From the NCBI RefSeq assembly GCF_030409315.1, contig NZ_JAUFPS010000041.1, positions 186,001-250,000 on the forward strand: a stretch of DNA of 64,000 bases. Reading direction: 5' to 3'. Below, piece by piece: positions 34,514-43,539 of the stretch (position 1 is its first letter; each line of letters opens with the position of its first letter). Below the pieces are notes generated by a model. That model was not told the origin of the DNA. It did not search any database and worked only from the letters and a program-made list of their open reading frames with translations. The translations under genes were made by a program, and so were the position numbers. This DNA comes from Mucilaginibacter flavus (lineage in GTDB: Bacteria > Bacteroidota > Bacteroidia > Sphingobacteriales > Sphingobacteriaceae).

Positions 34514-35110
34514 ATGAGAAAGTTGATCGTTATATCCATGATTTCTCTTGATGGGGTTATGCAGGCACCCGGTGGCCCCCAGGAAGATACTTCGGGCGGT
34601 TTTGAGTTCGGCGGCTGGGTGGCACCTTTTGGTGATGAAGAGTCTGGAAAAGCTATGCTGGAAAAAATGAAACCCACCGACCTGTTGCTCGGTCGTAAAA
34701 CCTTCGATATATGGGAACCTTATTGGCCTGCACACACGGCCTACTGGCCGGGTATTAATGAGGTTACCAAATATGTACTATCAACCACCCGTACCCAATC
34801 TGATTGGCAAAATACCGTATTCCTGCAAAACGTAGATGACATCCGCGCGCTCAAAAATACGGGCGACGCTGATATTAAGATATGGGGCAGTTCAGAACTG
34901 GTTCAATTACTTTTGCAACACGACTTAGTAGATGAGCTTTCACTCATCATCCACCCGGTAATACTTGGCAAAGGCAAAAAGATATTTGGCGATGACGCTT
35001 TCCCGAGAACGTTTACCTTAACATCAAGCATCACCACAACAACTGGAGTAATCTTTGCCGATTATCAACGCGCCGGGGACATAGTAACGGGAACAGCCGG
35101 GCCGGATTGA
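34514..35110 (+). CDS. Dihydrofolate reductase-family (RibD C-terminal) protein
   Basis: A 198-residue RibD_C/DHFR-like reductase: RKLIVISMISLDGVMQAPGG at the N-terminus, LLGRKTFDIW (NADPH-binding type), and DELSLIIHPVILGKGKKIF near the end. This YyaP/YwjB-like group is related to riboflavin reductase but its substrate is not known. The ATG at 34514 starts right at the first strand; an upstream Met adds 12 residues without domain support. Confidence 0.85.
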   Translation: MRKLIVISMISLDGVMQAPGGPQEDTSGGFEFGGWVAPFGDEESGKAMLEKMKPTDLLLGRKTFDIWEPYWPAHTAYWPGINEVTKYVLSTTRTQSDWQNTVFLQNVDDIRALKNTGDADIKIWGSSELVQLLLQHDLVDELSLIIHPVILGKGKKIFGDDAFPRTFTLTSSITTTTGVIFADYQRAGDIVTGTAGPD

Positions 35111-35217
35111 TAACATAATTTTTAAGTGGTTGAATAATAGTATGTTATTGCTCTTGTCGATGATGCAGGGTAAGAGGGCAACTTTTACCGCAGTCCGACA
35201 CGTCGAACAGTTTGGTA

Positions 35218-35727
35218 TTAATGTTGTGGCTGCGCCGGTTGAGGAATATTGGTTTTCATTTTAACCGGCCTAATCAATGTTGAGAAAGTTAGGGAACCCA
35301 TCTTCCATTTTCCATCCTCTTTTAAATAAACCTCCGTTACCATAAAAGCGTGAACCACCTCGTTGCCTCCAACTACGGCCAACAGGTCAATGTCATTTAA
35401 TAAAATGGCTGTATTTCCAAAAACATTTACAGATGCTCCATATACTTCAGCTTGTTTATACCAGATAAAGCCGCCTTTAATCGTATTCAGCTCCTGGGTC
35501 TTACCCCAACTGCCGCCCATGTGCACAAAAACGCACTTTTCTGTAAACAGGGTATTTAGTTCGTCTGTTTTTTTGTCGGCCATCCATGTCCATTTGTTTT
35601 TGGAAAGGTCGAGTAGTTCCTGTTCCTCTTTGGTTGGAGTTTTTGCCACGCTGGGTAAATTGGCCTGGGCAAAACATAAGCGAATACAAGAAACAAGTAG
35701 CAGAAGCGTAATAAGTGTTTTTTTCAT
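35218..35727 (-). CDS. Exported SnoaL/NTF2-like protein (DUF4440 type)
   Basis: A 169-residue protein with signal peptide ending RLCFAQ and an NTF2-like cone fold: KNKWTWMADKKTDELNTLF, CVFVHMGGSWGKTQEL and TEVYLKEDGKWKMGSLTFS. Members include ketosteroid-isomerase-like enzymes and binders; the sequence gives no substrate. It follows the reading direction of the aldo/keto reductases, 92 bases after them, and could be part of that transcript. Confidence 0.75.
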   Translation of the reverse strand: MKKTLITLLLLVSCIRLCFAQANLPSVAKTPTKEEQELLDLSKNKWTWMADKKTDELNTLFTEKCVFVHMGGSWGKTQELNTIKGGFIWYKQAEVYGASVNVFGNTAILLNDIDLLAVVGGNEVVHAFMVTEVYLKEDGKWKMGSLTFSTLIRPVKMKTNIPQPAQPQH

Positions 35728-35819
35728 AATCTGTATATTTAAGTTTTAAAAATTGGGTGTTTTTTTACCTTCTATGATATTATAGCCGAACTGAAATTAA
35801 ACCCGCCAATAGTTTGTGG

Positions 35820-36806
35820 CTATTTGCGGCCAAGCAATTTTTGCGCATCGGCAGAATAGCGATGGCCGGAAATCTCAATTTCGTTCAAAGCTGCTTGTAT
35901 GGTACTTAGATCGGCATCGCATAAAGAAATGTTTGCCCCGCCGAGGTTTTCCTCTAAACGATGAAGTTTAGTAGTCCCCGGAATTGGTACGATCCAAGGC
36001 TTTTGTGCAAGTAACCAGGCCAAAGCGATCTGCGCAGGTGTCGCGCTTTTAGCAGCAGCGATCAGCGTCAATTTCTCAACTAATACCTGGTTTGCTTTTC
36101 TGTTCTCTTCCGAAAAACGTGGCACCGTATTGCGAAAATCCGTTTTGTCGAAAGAGGTATTCTCGTTGATTGCCCCGGTCAAAAAACCTTTACCCAGCGG
36201 ACTGAAAGGAACAAACCCTATACCCAGTTCTTCAAGCGTTGGCAAAATCTCCGCTTCAGGTTCGCGCCACCATAAGGAATATTCGCTTTGAAGGGCTGCT
36301 ACAGGTTGCACGGCATGTGCTTTCCTGATCGAATCCACACCTGCTTCCGAAAGGCCGAAATATTTCACTTTACCTTCGGCTATTAAATCCCTTACGGTGC
36401 CCGCCACATCTTCTATTGGAATATTCGGGTCTACCCGGTGTTGGTAAAGTAGATCTATCCGGTCGGTACGTAAACGTTTCAAGGCCGCCTCCGTTACTTC
36501 ACGGATACGTTCGGGACGGCTATCGGTACCCAAATCAGGCCTCCCTTCTTTGAAACCGAATTTAGTAGCGATGACAACCTGGTCGCGATAAGGTGCTAAG
36601 GCTTCTCCCAATAATTCTTCATTATCGAATGGGCCGTAAGCTTCAGCGGTATCAAAAAAGGTTACGCCGCGTTCCACGGCAGCATGTAATAATTTGATGG
36701 CTTCACTTTTATCAGTTGCCGGACCGTAACCGAAGCTTAGCCCCATGCAACCGAAACCCAGTGTTGAAACTTCTAAGCCGCTTTTTCCTAATTGTCTTGT
36801 TTTCAT
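35820..36806 (-). CDS. Aldo/keto reductase
   Basis: A 328-residue NADPH-dependent oxidoreductase with the AKR tetrad in place: Asp and Tyr in FFDTAEAYGPF, Lys in IATKFGF, His in LLYQHRVDP. The LGFGCMGLSFGYG opening and size match the AKR13 (YakC-like) group that reduces aldehydes. It follows a second aldo/keto reductase by 21 bases, so the two are probably co-transcribed and controlled by the divergent AraC regulator. Confidence 0.92.
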   Translation of the reverse strand: MKTRQLGKSGLEVSTLGFGCMGLSFGYGPATDKSEAIKLLHAAVERGVTFFDTAEAYGPFDNEELLGEALAPYRDQVVIATKFGFKEGRPDLGTDSRPERIREVTEAALKRLRTDRIDLLYQHRVDPNIPIEDVAGTVRDLIAEGKVKYFGLSEAGVDSIRKAHAVQPVAALQSEYSLWWREPEAEILPTLEELGIGFVPFSPLGKGFLTGAINENTSFDKTDFRNTVPRFSEENRKANQVLVEKLTLIAAAKSATPAQIALAWLLAQKPWIVPIPGTTKLHRLEENLGGANISLCDADLSTIQAALNEIEISGHRYSADAQKLLGRK

Positions 36807-36827
36807 GTTTTAGATAGATGATAATAA

Positions 36828-37679
36828 TTAATCTTTTAATTCACGTTCGCCCAGCCATTTCACCATCTTCGGGTCACGATGATCAAAAAAGCTGCTGGCA
36901 TTGGTATCAAGTGTTTTAATTTGCTCTATTTCTTCAGCAGTCAGTTTAAAATCAATACTGTTCAGGTTTTCTGCCATACGCTCTTTTTTAACCGATTTTG
37001 GGATAGCAACAACACCGCGTTGTGTAAGCCATCGTAGTACCACCTGCGCAATTGATTTGTTATACTTTTCACCGATACCTTTTAGCAGTTCATTGGTAAA
37101 TATGCCGTTCTTACCTTCGGCAAATGGCCCCCACGATTCAATCTGCACATTATTTTCAACCATGAATTGCTGTGTATCAATTTGCTGATGGAAAGGATGC
37201 GTTTCTACCTGGTTTACAGCCGGAACAATTTCGTTATGGATAATCAAATCCATCAACCTGTTTGGTTGAAAATTGCTAATCCCAATCGCGCGGATCTTTC
37301 CCTCTTTATACAATTCTTCCAACGCCCGCCACTCACCGTACACGTCGCCATAAGGTTGATGAATAAGATATAAATCAAGATAATCCAATTGTAGTTTTTT
37401 TAGCGATTTCTCGAACGCCTTTTTAGCGCCTTCATAACCATTGGACTTGATAAATAATTTAGTGGTGATAAAAAGATCTTCTCTCGCTACGCCGCTCGCT
37501 TTAATCGCGTTACCTACGGCTTGCTCGTTCATATAAGACTCCGCGGTATCAATTAACCGGTAACCGGTTTCAATCGCGTCAATCACACTTCTTTCACATT
37601 CAGCCAAATCGGTAACCTGGAATACACCAAAGCCAAGGATGGGCATTTCAACACCGTTATTTAATTTTGCTATTTCCAT
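36828..37679 (-). CDS. Aldo/keto reductase, AKR5-like
   Basis: A 283-residue aldo/keto reductase with Asp and Tyr in LIDTAESYMNE, Lys in FITTKLFIK and His in YLIHQPYG. The form MPILGFGVFQV and the C-terminal SVKKERMAENLNSIDF fit the 2,5-diketo-gluconate reductase-like group. The ATG at 37679 begins at the normal N-terminus; the upstream Met adds 11 unusual residues. First gene of the pair, divergent from an AraC regulator 155 bases away. Confidence 0.9.
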   Translation of the reverse strand: MEIAKLNNGVEMPILGFGVFQVTDLAECERSVIDAIETGYRLIDTAESYMNEQAVGNAIKASGVAREDLFITTKLFIKSNGYEGAKKAFEKSLKKLQLDYLDLYLIHQPYGDVYGEWRALEELYKEGKIRAIGISNFQPNRLMDLIIHNEIVPAVNQVETHPFHQQIDTQQFMVENNVQIESWGPFAEGKNGIFTNELLKGIGEKYNKSIAQVVLRWLTQRGVVAIPKSVKKERMAENLNSIDFKLTAEEIEQIKTLDTNASSFFDHRDPKMVKWLGERELKD

Positions 37680-37807
37680 TTTTACTTTTTTATTCGATAG
37701 TACAAAGTTCATAACTATCGCGTTAGCAAATAGGATACAGATTACGGAAGATTATACCATTTTTACCGATACACTTGATCATCGTAAGCTGTTGTAATAT
37801 AAAGTGC

Positions 37808-37815
37808 TAATTTTG
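37808..37815 (+). promoter_or_regulatory. Candidate -7 box for the AraC regulator
   Basis: TAATTTTG, an exact TAnnTTTG match, 19 bases before the regulator ATG at 37835. A TTG at 37792 is closer than the normal upstream-box distance, so only the downstream box is well supported. Confidence 0.45.
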
Positions 37816-37834
37816 AGTAACAAAAGATCCGGAT

Positions 37835-38731
37835 ATGGGAGAGATGCTTAGGTTTAATACCATTAGCGAATACAACGCTTTCAATAACAATATTACTAAA
37901 CACCCTTTGGTAAGCGTGGTGGATTTCACGAAGGCCGCACCCCGGCAGGGCAATAAAATGTATTTCGGCTTTTATACCATCTTTTTGAAGGATGTAAAAT
38001 GTGGTGATATGGTATATGGCAGACATACATACGATTACCAGGAAGGCACGCTTGTATTTATGGCTCCCGGCCAGGTGGCAGGTGTGAACAGTAATGGTGA
38101 ATTTTACCAGCCCAAAGGCCATGGCCTTGTTTTTCATCCGGATTTGATTCATGGAACTTCACTTGGCAGACATATTGCCGACTATAGTTTTTTCGGCTAC
38201 CAGTCAAATGAAGGATTGCATTTATCCGAAAAAGAGAGGAATACGATCCTGGACTGTATGAACAAAATTGATGATGAACTGGATCAGTCTATCGATAAGC
38301 ATAGCAAGCGGCTCATTGTAGCCAATATCGAACTTTTGCTTGATTATTGCGTCCGCTTTTACGACAGGCAATTTATTACCCGCGATCATTTGAATAGTGG
38401 AATACTCGAAAAATTTGAAAAAATCCTCAACACTTACTTTGAAACCGATAAGCCGCAAACCATTGGTTTGCCATCGGTAGGCTATTGCGCGGAAGAACTA
38501 TATCTTTCGGCCAATTATTTTGGTGACCTGGTGAAAAAGGAAACCGGCAAAACCGCTTCCGAATACATCCAGTCAAAACTAATTGATATTGCCAAAGAAC
38601 GGATTTTTGACACGGGCAAAACTGTAAGCCAAATTGCTTACGACCTGGGTTTTAAATACCCGCAACATTTTGCCAGGCTGTTTAAGCAAAAAGTGGGTCA
38701 GTCACCGTTGGAATACCGCTCGGCTAATTAG
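37835..38731 (+). CDS. AraC-family transcriptional regulator
   Basis: A 298-residue regulator: an N-terminal cupin-like sensing domain (LVFMAPGQVAGV, GLVFHPDLIHGTSL) and two C-terminal helix-turn-helix motifs (LSANYFGDLVKKETGKTASE, VSQIAYDLGFKYPQHFARLF). It is divergent from the two aldo/keto reductases, the common arrangement for control of such genes, so they are its probable targets. Confidence 0.92.
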   Translation: MGEMLRFNTISEYNAFNNNITKHPLVSVVDFTKAAPRQGNKMYFGFYTIFLKDVKCGDMVYGRHTYDYQEGTLVFMAPGQVAGVNSNGEFYQPKGHGLVFHPDLIHGTSLGRHIADYSFFGYQSNEGLHLSEKERNTILDCMNKIDDELDQSIDKHSKRLIVANIELLLDYCVRFYDRQFITRDHLNSGILEKFEKILNTYFETDKPQTIGLPSVGYCAEELYLSANYFGDLVKKETGKTASEYIQSKLIDIAKERIFDTGKTVSQIAYDLGFKYPQHFARLFKQKVGQSPLEYRSAN

Positions 38732-38874
38732 TATAACCCCGGTTTAATCATCCTATATTGATTGGTACCCCTCTTTATTAAGTATTTTTCCTGCGACTTG
38801 GCGAAAAATATAATGCGCCTATCATGGCAAAAAGCACATAATAAAACCGGCATTTAAACGGATGGTGCAATCGC

Positions 38875-39387
38875 TTAAGATACTGTTGATTGCGTTACTA
38901 TCTTTTTCCTCGATTTAAGTTTTATCAATTGATAAAGCACCCCGACTACAAATAGTAATACCAATATCATCAGTCCCGTTTTGGCAATAGGATCATTAGG
39001 GCCGGCTGCCAAAGGGTGGGAGATAGGTAATCTGGTTAAAGTTTCAATAGTAGCCGGAATCATGGAAAAAAACAATGTTGCCGACATTACAATGGTTTGG
39101 ATATGCTCTGCCTTCCGGCCAAAAAAAACAATTGATTTGGCAAAAACTCCGATAGGTAATAATAGCAAAACAATAACAGCTAAACCATGCCCCGCGCTAA
39201 AATGGCCGGTTTTCATAATAGGGAAAGCTGTAAGGCAAGCTACCAATGTTAACGCTACATAAGTTTTACCCGCGCCGGTTTTAGGATCAATTTTGCCGGA
39301 ACGGAATAATGCATACAATGCGGTAAGTACTGCTAAAATACTAATGGATGTGTGGAAGATACCAAGGGGGGAAAGGTGGTTAGGCAT
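38875..39387 (-). CDS. Four-helix membrane protein of unknown function
   Basis: A 170-residue integral membrane protein with four hydrophobic segments (about 12-29, 45-59, 66-84 and 95-112) and a fifth near 137-155, followed by a basic tail. Histidines in MKTGHFSAGHG could bind a metal or haem, but this is only a suggestion. I do not recognise the family by name. Confidence 0.65.
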   Translation of the reverse strand: MPNHLSPLGIFHTSISILAVLTALYALFRSGKIDPKTGAGKTYVALTLVACLTAFPIMKTGHFSAGHGLAVIVLLLLPIGVFAKSIVFFGRKAEHIQTIVMSATLFFSMIPATIETLTRLPISHPLAAGPNDPIAKTGLMILVLLFVVGVLYQLIKLKSRKKIVTQSTVS

Positions 39388-39500
39388 GATGTAAGTTTTA
39401 AGGTAAAAGTTTTTATTGCAGTGTTAAAACCGCTGTTTGCCCTAATATACAAAAATGCCGCTTAAATTATTCGTTTAATGTTTAAAACGCTGTAAAAATA

Positions 39501-40211
39501 TTATTTCAATGCCTTGGCAATAGCTTCTTCGGTAACCTTAGCCATTATTTGATAGCCTGCAACGTTGGGGTGTACACCGTCGATGGTTAATTCGGGTCTT
39601 TGGCCATTGCGCTCATCTGCAAGCGGTGTAAAGTAATCTAACAGGGTAAAGTTATTGGCTGTCGCGTATGCTTTAATTTGCTTATTTAGTGAGATGATCT
39701 TTTCGGCAGGTTTCAAACCTTTGCGCCAAGGGTAATCAAAAACCGGCAGGTATGCACATAAAATAACCTTAATGCCATGTAGTTTAGCTAACTCGGCCAT
39801 CGATTTTATATTATCCATAATAGTTTCATTACTCACGTGCCCGGTATTAGCGGCAATATCATTACTGCCTGCAAGAATGATCACCGCCCTGGGTTTCAGA
39901 TCGATAACATCCTGCCTGAAACGGATTAATAACTGCGGGGATATTTGCCCGGCAATGCCCCTGTCAAGATAGGGGCGGTTCTTAAAAAATTCCGGCACTT
40001 TCATTTTCCAAAATTCAAAGATAGAACTGCCTAAAAATACTACTCGTTTTTCGCTTGGTTTTGGGTCTCCTAATTGTTGATTCTCTTTTTTATAGTGCGA
40101 TAACGCTGCCCAATCATCCTTAAAATCTTCTTTTACCGTATCCGTTTTGGTTTGCGCATTCAGGTTAATCATCAAAAAGATCAATGCAGATAACAAAAGT
40201 GTACGTTTCAT
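39501..40211 (-). CDS. Exported SGNH/GDSL-type hydrolase
   Basis: A 236-residue secreted esterase-like protein (signal peptide ending MINLNAQ). The SGNH blocks are visible: FLGSSIFEFW with the nucleophile Ser, Gly in GIAGQ, Asn in ILAGSNDIAAN, and the Asp-His pair in DGVHPNVAGY. Likely removes acyl groups from sugars or lipids. The ATG at 40211 is chosen because it starts the signal peptide; a good promoter lies 22 bases upstream. Confidence 0.9.
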   Translation of the reverse strand: MKRTLLLSALIFLMINLNAQTKTDTVKEDFKDDWAALSHYKKENQQLGDPKPSEKRVVFLGSSIFEFWKMKVPEFFKNRPYLDRGIAGQISPQLLIRFRQDVIDLKPRAVIILAGSNDIAANTGHVSNETIMDNIKSMAELAKLHGIKVILCAYLPVFDYPWRKGLKPAEKIISLNKQIKAYATANNFTLLDYFTPLADERNGQRPELTIDGVHPNVAGYQIMAKVTEEAIAKALK

Positions 40212-40232
40212 GGGCTTATTTTTAGGTAAAGG

Positions 40233-40262
40233 CAAAAATAGCCGACTTTATCACTTTGGCAA
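40233..40262 (-). promoter_or_regulatory. Promoter of the SGNH hydrolase gene
   Basis: Read on the minus strand: TTG (40262-40260), 19 bases, then TATTTTTG (40240-40233), a match to the Bacteroidota consensus with its normal spacing. The start codon follows after 21 bases. Confidence 0.6.
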
Positions 40263-40378
40263 CATCATCATAACATATTTACAATAGCGCTATTGTATAA
40301 ATTTATTTTTAGATATTTTAACTATTAATATAAAACTTTTAGTAGATGTGGATGTTATTGTTAATATATCTTCCCAAT

Positions 40379-40690
40379 ATGAAAGCTTTTAATGAACATG
40401 AATCAGTGATCTATACCGATGCCGAAGGCAGGTTGATAGATACCTTTGTTGTATTTGATACAGACATCGCAGCCGGCTTAACGCATATTAATCACATGGA
40501 TTTAAAAGTTCCGACTGAAAGTTTGCAATTACACCCTGCATCGATAGCTAAATACAATTTGCCAATGCAGGATGCTTTTAGTTTCGAGATATTTAAAAAA
40601 TTGAAAGCCAAATACGAAGAAGCCAGCGTACCAACTGTTAAACGTACATTAACAGTTGAACCAGGTTATAAACTGGCCAAAGCGTCTTAA
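40379..40690 (+). CDS. Small hypothetical protein
   Basis: A 103-residue soluble protein starting MKAFNEHESVIYTDAEGR. It has a mixed strand/helix pattern (LIDTFVVFDTD, INHMDLKVP, AFSFEIFKKLKAKYEEA) and no signal peptide. I do not recognise it. A clear terminator 24 bases after the stop supports it as a real, single-gene transcript. The upstream in-frame Met at 40346 would add 11 hydrophobic residues and is less likely. Confidence 0.65.
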   Translation: MKAFNEHESVIYTDAEGRLIDTFVVFDTDIAAGLTHINHMDLKVPTESLQLHPASIAKYNLPMQDAFSFEIFKKLKAKYEEASVPTVKRTLTVEPGYKLAKAS

Positions 40691-40714
40691 ACAACCGTTT
40701 CACACACCGATGTT

Positions 40715-40752
40715 AAAAAGCTCCGTTCGATGTAAGTTGAACGGAGCTTTTT
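40715..40752 (+). terminator. Rho-independent terminator
   Basis: Stem AAAAAGCTCCGTTC (40715-40728) with its perfect complement at 40739-40752, a 10-base loop, and a T-run on the right. Ends the small hypothetical gene. Confidence 0.88.
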
Positions 40753-40887
40753 TGTGATCCAGAAAAAATAGTGCTGTCGCGCTTATTCTCCTGCGATTAG
40801 CAGAATATTATGATGAGTAAAATCAATGTAGTTTGGTAGCAAGTTAAAATTAGCCGAACGAGTAGTTATGCTCATGCTTACTTAATT

Positions 40888-41793
40888 TTAATTATGCAGT
40901 TTCCGTATACGCAGGTAAGCTAAAAGTTCTTTTGGCCGGTCGGTTTGTATGATGCGGGCACCGTGGTTAATGATCCAATCCCAGCTGTCTTTGATGTTGC
41001 CATCTTCAACAGCCATATCATCCTCATGGCCGCCATTGAGGCTTGCCCACAATGAGTTGATCCATATTTTGGAACCATGTGTCGGTATAAAGCTATTTTT
41101 AACCAATACGTGCGAGGTATCGCTTTTAAAAATAAGCTCAAATGCTACAGGTTTAATTTGCTTTTGGTATTCATTAATTACTTGTTCGGCTTCTGGCTTA
41201 TCCAGGCTTACTACCGGCATAAACGTAAGACTGTCCAATAGTTTTGGGTAACGGCTCCTTACTTCGGGATAAGCGGCTTCGGCTTTGAAAAGGGCCTGGT
41301 TTAGGGTGCCGGTTTTCTTGCAAATCTGGTAAGCTTCTTCGTAGTAGGGCAGGCTTTTATCCAGGTTTACCAAAACTTTGCCCTTGGCCAGCAGCATCAC
41401 TTCTTCTAAGGTTGGGATGGTGTTGTTGGTTACTCTGCCTAAGCCGTTTTTAAGGTGAAATTTTCTTAGTTCGGCAAAGGTATAATCAGATGGTTTTCCT
41501 TTGCCGTTTGTTGTTCTGTCGATGGTGCCATCGTGCATAATTACAATTACACCGTCGCTGGTTTTGTTCAAGTCTACCTCGATAATGTCAACACCCATGT
41601 TAATGGCCAGCTGATATCCGCGCAGGGAGTTTTCCGGCGCGTTACGCCAATCGCCACGGTGGGCGGTAACCAGTACATTTTTATCGTTAGGGTTATGGAG
41701 CTGCTTTATGATGTTGTCAACCTGCGCCTGTGATAATATGCTGCAAAATAATACAGGGATGGCAACAGCAATTGTTTTTAGATAGTTATTCAT
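40888..41793 (-). CDS. Glycerophosphodiester phosphodiesterase family protein
   Basis: A 301-residue exported GDPD-fold enzyme (signal peptide ending ILSQAQ). TAHRGDWRNAPENS holds the first active-site His and the Arg and Glu; IIEVDLNKTSDG and IVIMHDGTIDRTT hold the metal-binding Glu-x-Asp and second His. It hydrolyses glycerophosphodiesters in the periplasm. Confidence 0.93.
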   Translation of the reverse strand: MNNYLKTIAVAIPVLFCSILSQAQVDNIIKQLHNPNDKNVLVTAHRGDWRNAPENSLRGYQLAINMGVDIIEVDLNKTSDGVIVIMHDGTIDRTTNGKGKPSDYTFAELRKFHLKNGLGRVTNNTIPTLEEVMLLAKGKVLVNLDKSLPYYEEAYQICKKTGTLNQALFKAEAAYPEVRSRYPKLLDSLTFMPVVSLDKPEAEQVINEYQKQIKPVAFELIFKSDTSHVLVKNSFIPTHGSKIWINSLWASLNGGHEDDMAVEDGNIKDSWDWIINHGARIIQTDRPKELLAYLRIRKLHN

Positions 41794-42092
41794 TCGGTAG
41801 TTTTTGTACAGGCCGAAGATACGGAGGAAGTGTTAACCCAACATTAATCCGCTAATTAATGCAGGAAAATCGCTCTTAGATTCCAATTTCGCGTTTTTTT
41901 GGCTAAAGCCGGCTTTTTGGGCTGCTGCCATTGACCGTTGGCTAAAGCCAAAACGGCAATGAATTAAAAATCAGATTGGCAAACCATTTGAAAATTCATT
42001 GCCGTCCCCATTTATGGGGCGGAAAAAAACAATAAGCAAGGTGACTTTAGCCAAAATGAACTATCAAAGTCTGAAATTAATTTCCTCGCCAT
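41794..42092. repeat. Intergenic cluster of GGCTAAAGCC repeats
   Basis: GGCTAAAGCC occurs at 41901-41910 and 41940-41949, with an inverted partial copy (ACTTTAGCC) at 42044-42052. A 13-base inverted repeat ACGGCAATGAATT (41953-41965 and 41993-42005) lies within. This looks like decayed copies of a small dispersed element; no gene is present. Confidence 0.6.
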
Positions 42093-43502
42093 CTAATGAC
42101 CGCCCCAAATCTCCTGCACTTCTTCTAATGATTTGCCTTTGGTTTCTGGCACCATTTTGTAAACCACAAAAAAGGAGAGCAGGCAGCAGGCCGAGAAGAA
42201 CCAAAAAGTAACCGCCGGACCTATCGATCCTAAAAATATAGGTGTAAGCTGGCCAACAATGGTATCGGCTACCCACATGGTCATGATGCTCAAGGCCATT
42301 GCCCGGCCGCGTATTTTGGTAGGAAAAATTTCAGACGCGATCACAAACTTAAGCGGACCGATAGAAAACGCAAAGCAGGCCAGGAATAGTATGATACTTG
42401 CAACCAGCATAATGCTATCGGTAACGCCGGTATAAAAACAAACCCCGGTAAAAAACAAGCAAACCGTAGCGCCTAAAGCACCCACAATATACAAAGGCCG
42501 GCGGCCCATTTTATCTACCTTCCAGATGGCTATGAGGGTGAAAATGAAGTTGGCCAGACCAAAAATGATTTGCCCTAACAACGCGTTGGTAATGTTTATC
42601 CCTGCATCGCTTAAAATGCGGGGGCCGTAGTAAATAACCGCGTTGATGCCGCTGAACTGCGAAAATAAAGGCAGCAACAAACCAATAATTAAAGGCTTAC
42701 GCATGGCTGGCGCAAAAACTTCTTTATACGATCCTTTCTCCTGCGCATTTATATTTTTGATTTGAAGTGCATCTTTTTCAGCCGCTTCGCCGCCGTTTAT
42801 TTTGTTTAAAATGACGATGCCTTCCTGGGTTTTTCCTTTTTGAATAAGCCAGCGTGGGCTTTCGGGCACAAAGCAAAGGCCGGTAAAAAACAACAGGGCG
42901 GGTATTACACCTAAACCAAGCATACTGCGCCATACTTCTTTCACCAGTATCAGGTTTAAAACATGCCCCAGGCCGGCACCTTTATAATGGAGCGAAAGGC
43001 TCAGCAAACCCGAATTGGTTAAATAGGCAACCAAAATGCCCGCGGTAATAGCTAACTGGTAAAACGTAACCAGGCGCCCCCTGATATTTGTAGGGGCTAT
43101 TTCTGATATATACAGCGGTGCTACAATAGAAGCTACGCCAACGCCCATGCCGCCAAGCATGCGGGCCAAAATCAGCAAAGTAAAGCCGGATGATAATGCC
43201 GAACCTACAGCCGATAACAGGAACAGTATAGCCGATAACATCAGCATTTTTTTGCGGCCAAGGCGATCGCTTAAGTCGCCAGAGAATGCTACTCCAATAA
43301 TACAACCTATTAAAGCCGATGATACAAACCATCCTTCGATAACATCTGAAAGCGCGAACTGGCTTTTAACAAAGGGCAACACGCCCGATATTACCGCCAT
43401 ATCAAACCCAAACAGCAAGCCCCCTAATGTGGCCACCAAAGTAATAGCCACCAAAAACAAGGTGGACCTGTTGTTTACAGATTTTAAGCGCTCCTTACTC
43501 AT
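42093..43502 (-). CDS. Sugar porter, major facilitator superfamily
   Basis: A 469-residue inner-membrane sugar:proton symporter with 12 membrane segments. Family signatures are present: DRLGRKK after helix 2, PESPRWLI before the central loop, QFSGINAVIYYGP in helix 7, and PETKGKSLEEVQ at the C-terminus. The nearest characterised type is XylE/AraE/GalP. The ATG at 43502 starts at the normal N-terminus. It is downstream of the phosphomannose-isomerase-like gene (37-base gap) and likely shares its promoter. Confidence 0.93.
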   Translation of the reverse strand: MSKERLKSVNNRSTLFLVAITLVATLGGLLFGFDMAVISGVLPFVKSQFALSDVIEGWFVSSALIGCIIGVAFSGDLSDRLGRKKMLMLSAILFLLSAVGSALSSGFTLLILARMLGGMGVGVASIVAPLYISEIAPTNIRGRLVTFYQLAITAGILVAYLTNSGLLSLSLHYKGAGLGHVLNLILVKEVWRSMLGLGVIPALLFFTGLCFVPESPRWLIQKGKTQEGIVILNKINGGEAAEKDALQIKNINAQEKGSYKEVFAPAMRKPLIIGLLLPLFSQFSGINAVIYYGPRILSDAGINITNALLGQIIFGLANFIFTLIAIWKVDKMGRRPLYIVGALGATVCLFFTGVCFYTGVTDSIMLVASIILFLACFAFSIGPLKFVIASEIFPTKIRGRAMALSIMTMWVADTIVGQLTPIFLGSIGPAVTFWFFSACCLLSFFVVYKMVPETKGKSLEEVQEIWGGH

Positions 43503-43539
43503 AAAATTGGTTATATATCGGTTTAGTATAGTATTCGTA

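Noticed and set aside
38783..38810. AT-rich inverted repeat between the AraC gene and the membrane-protein gene
   Set aside because: Only an 8-base A/T stem; not strong enough to call a terminator.
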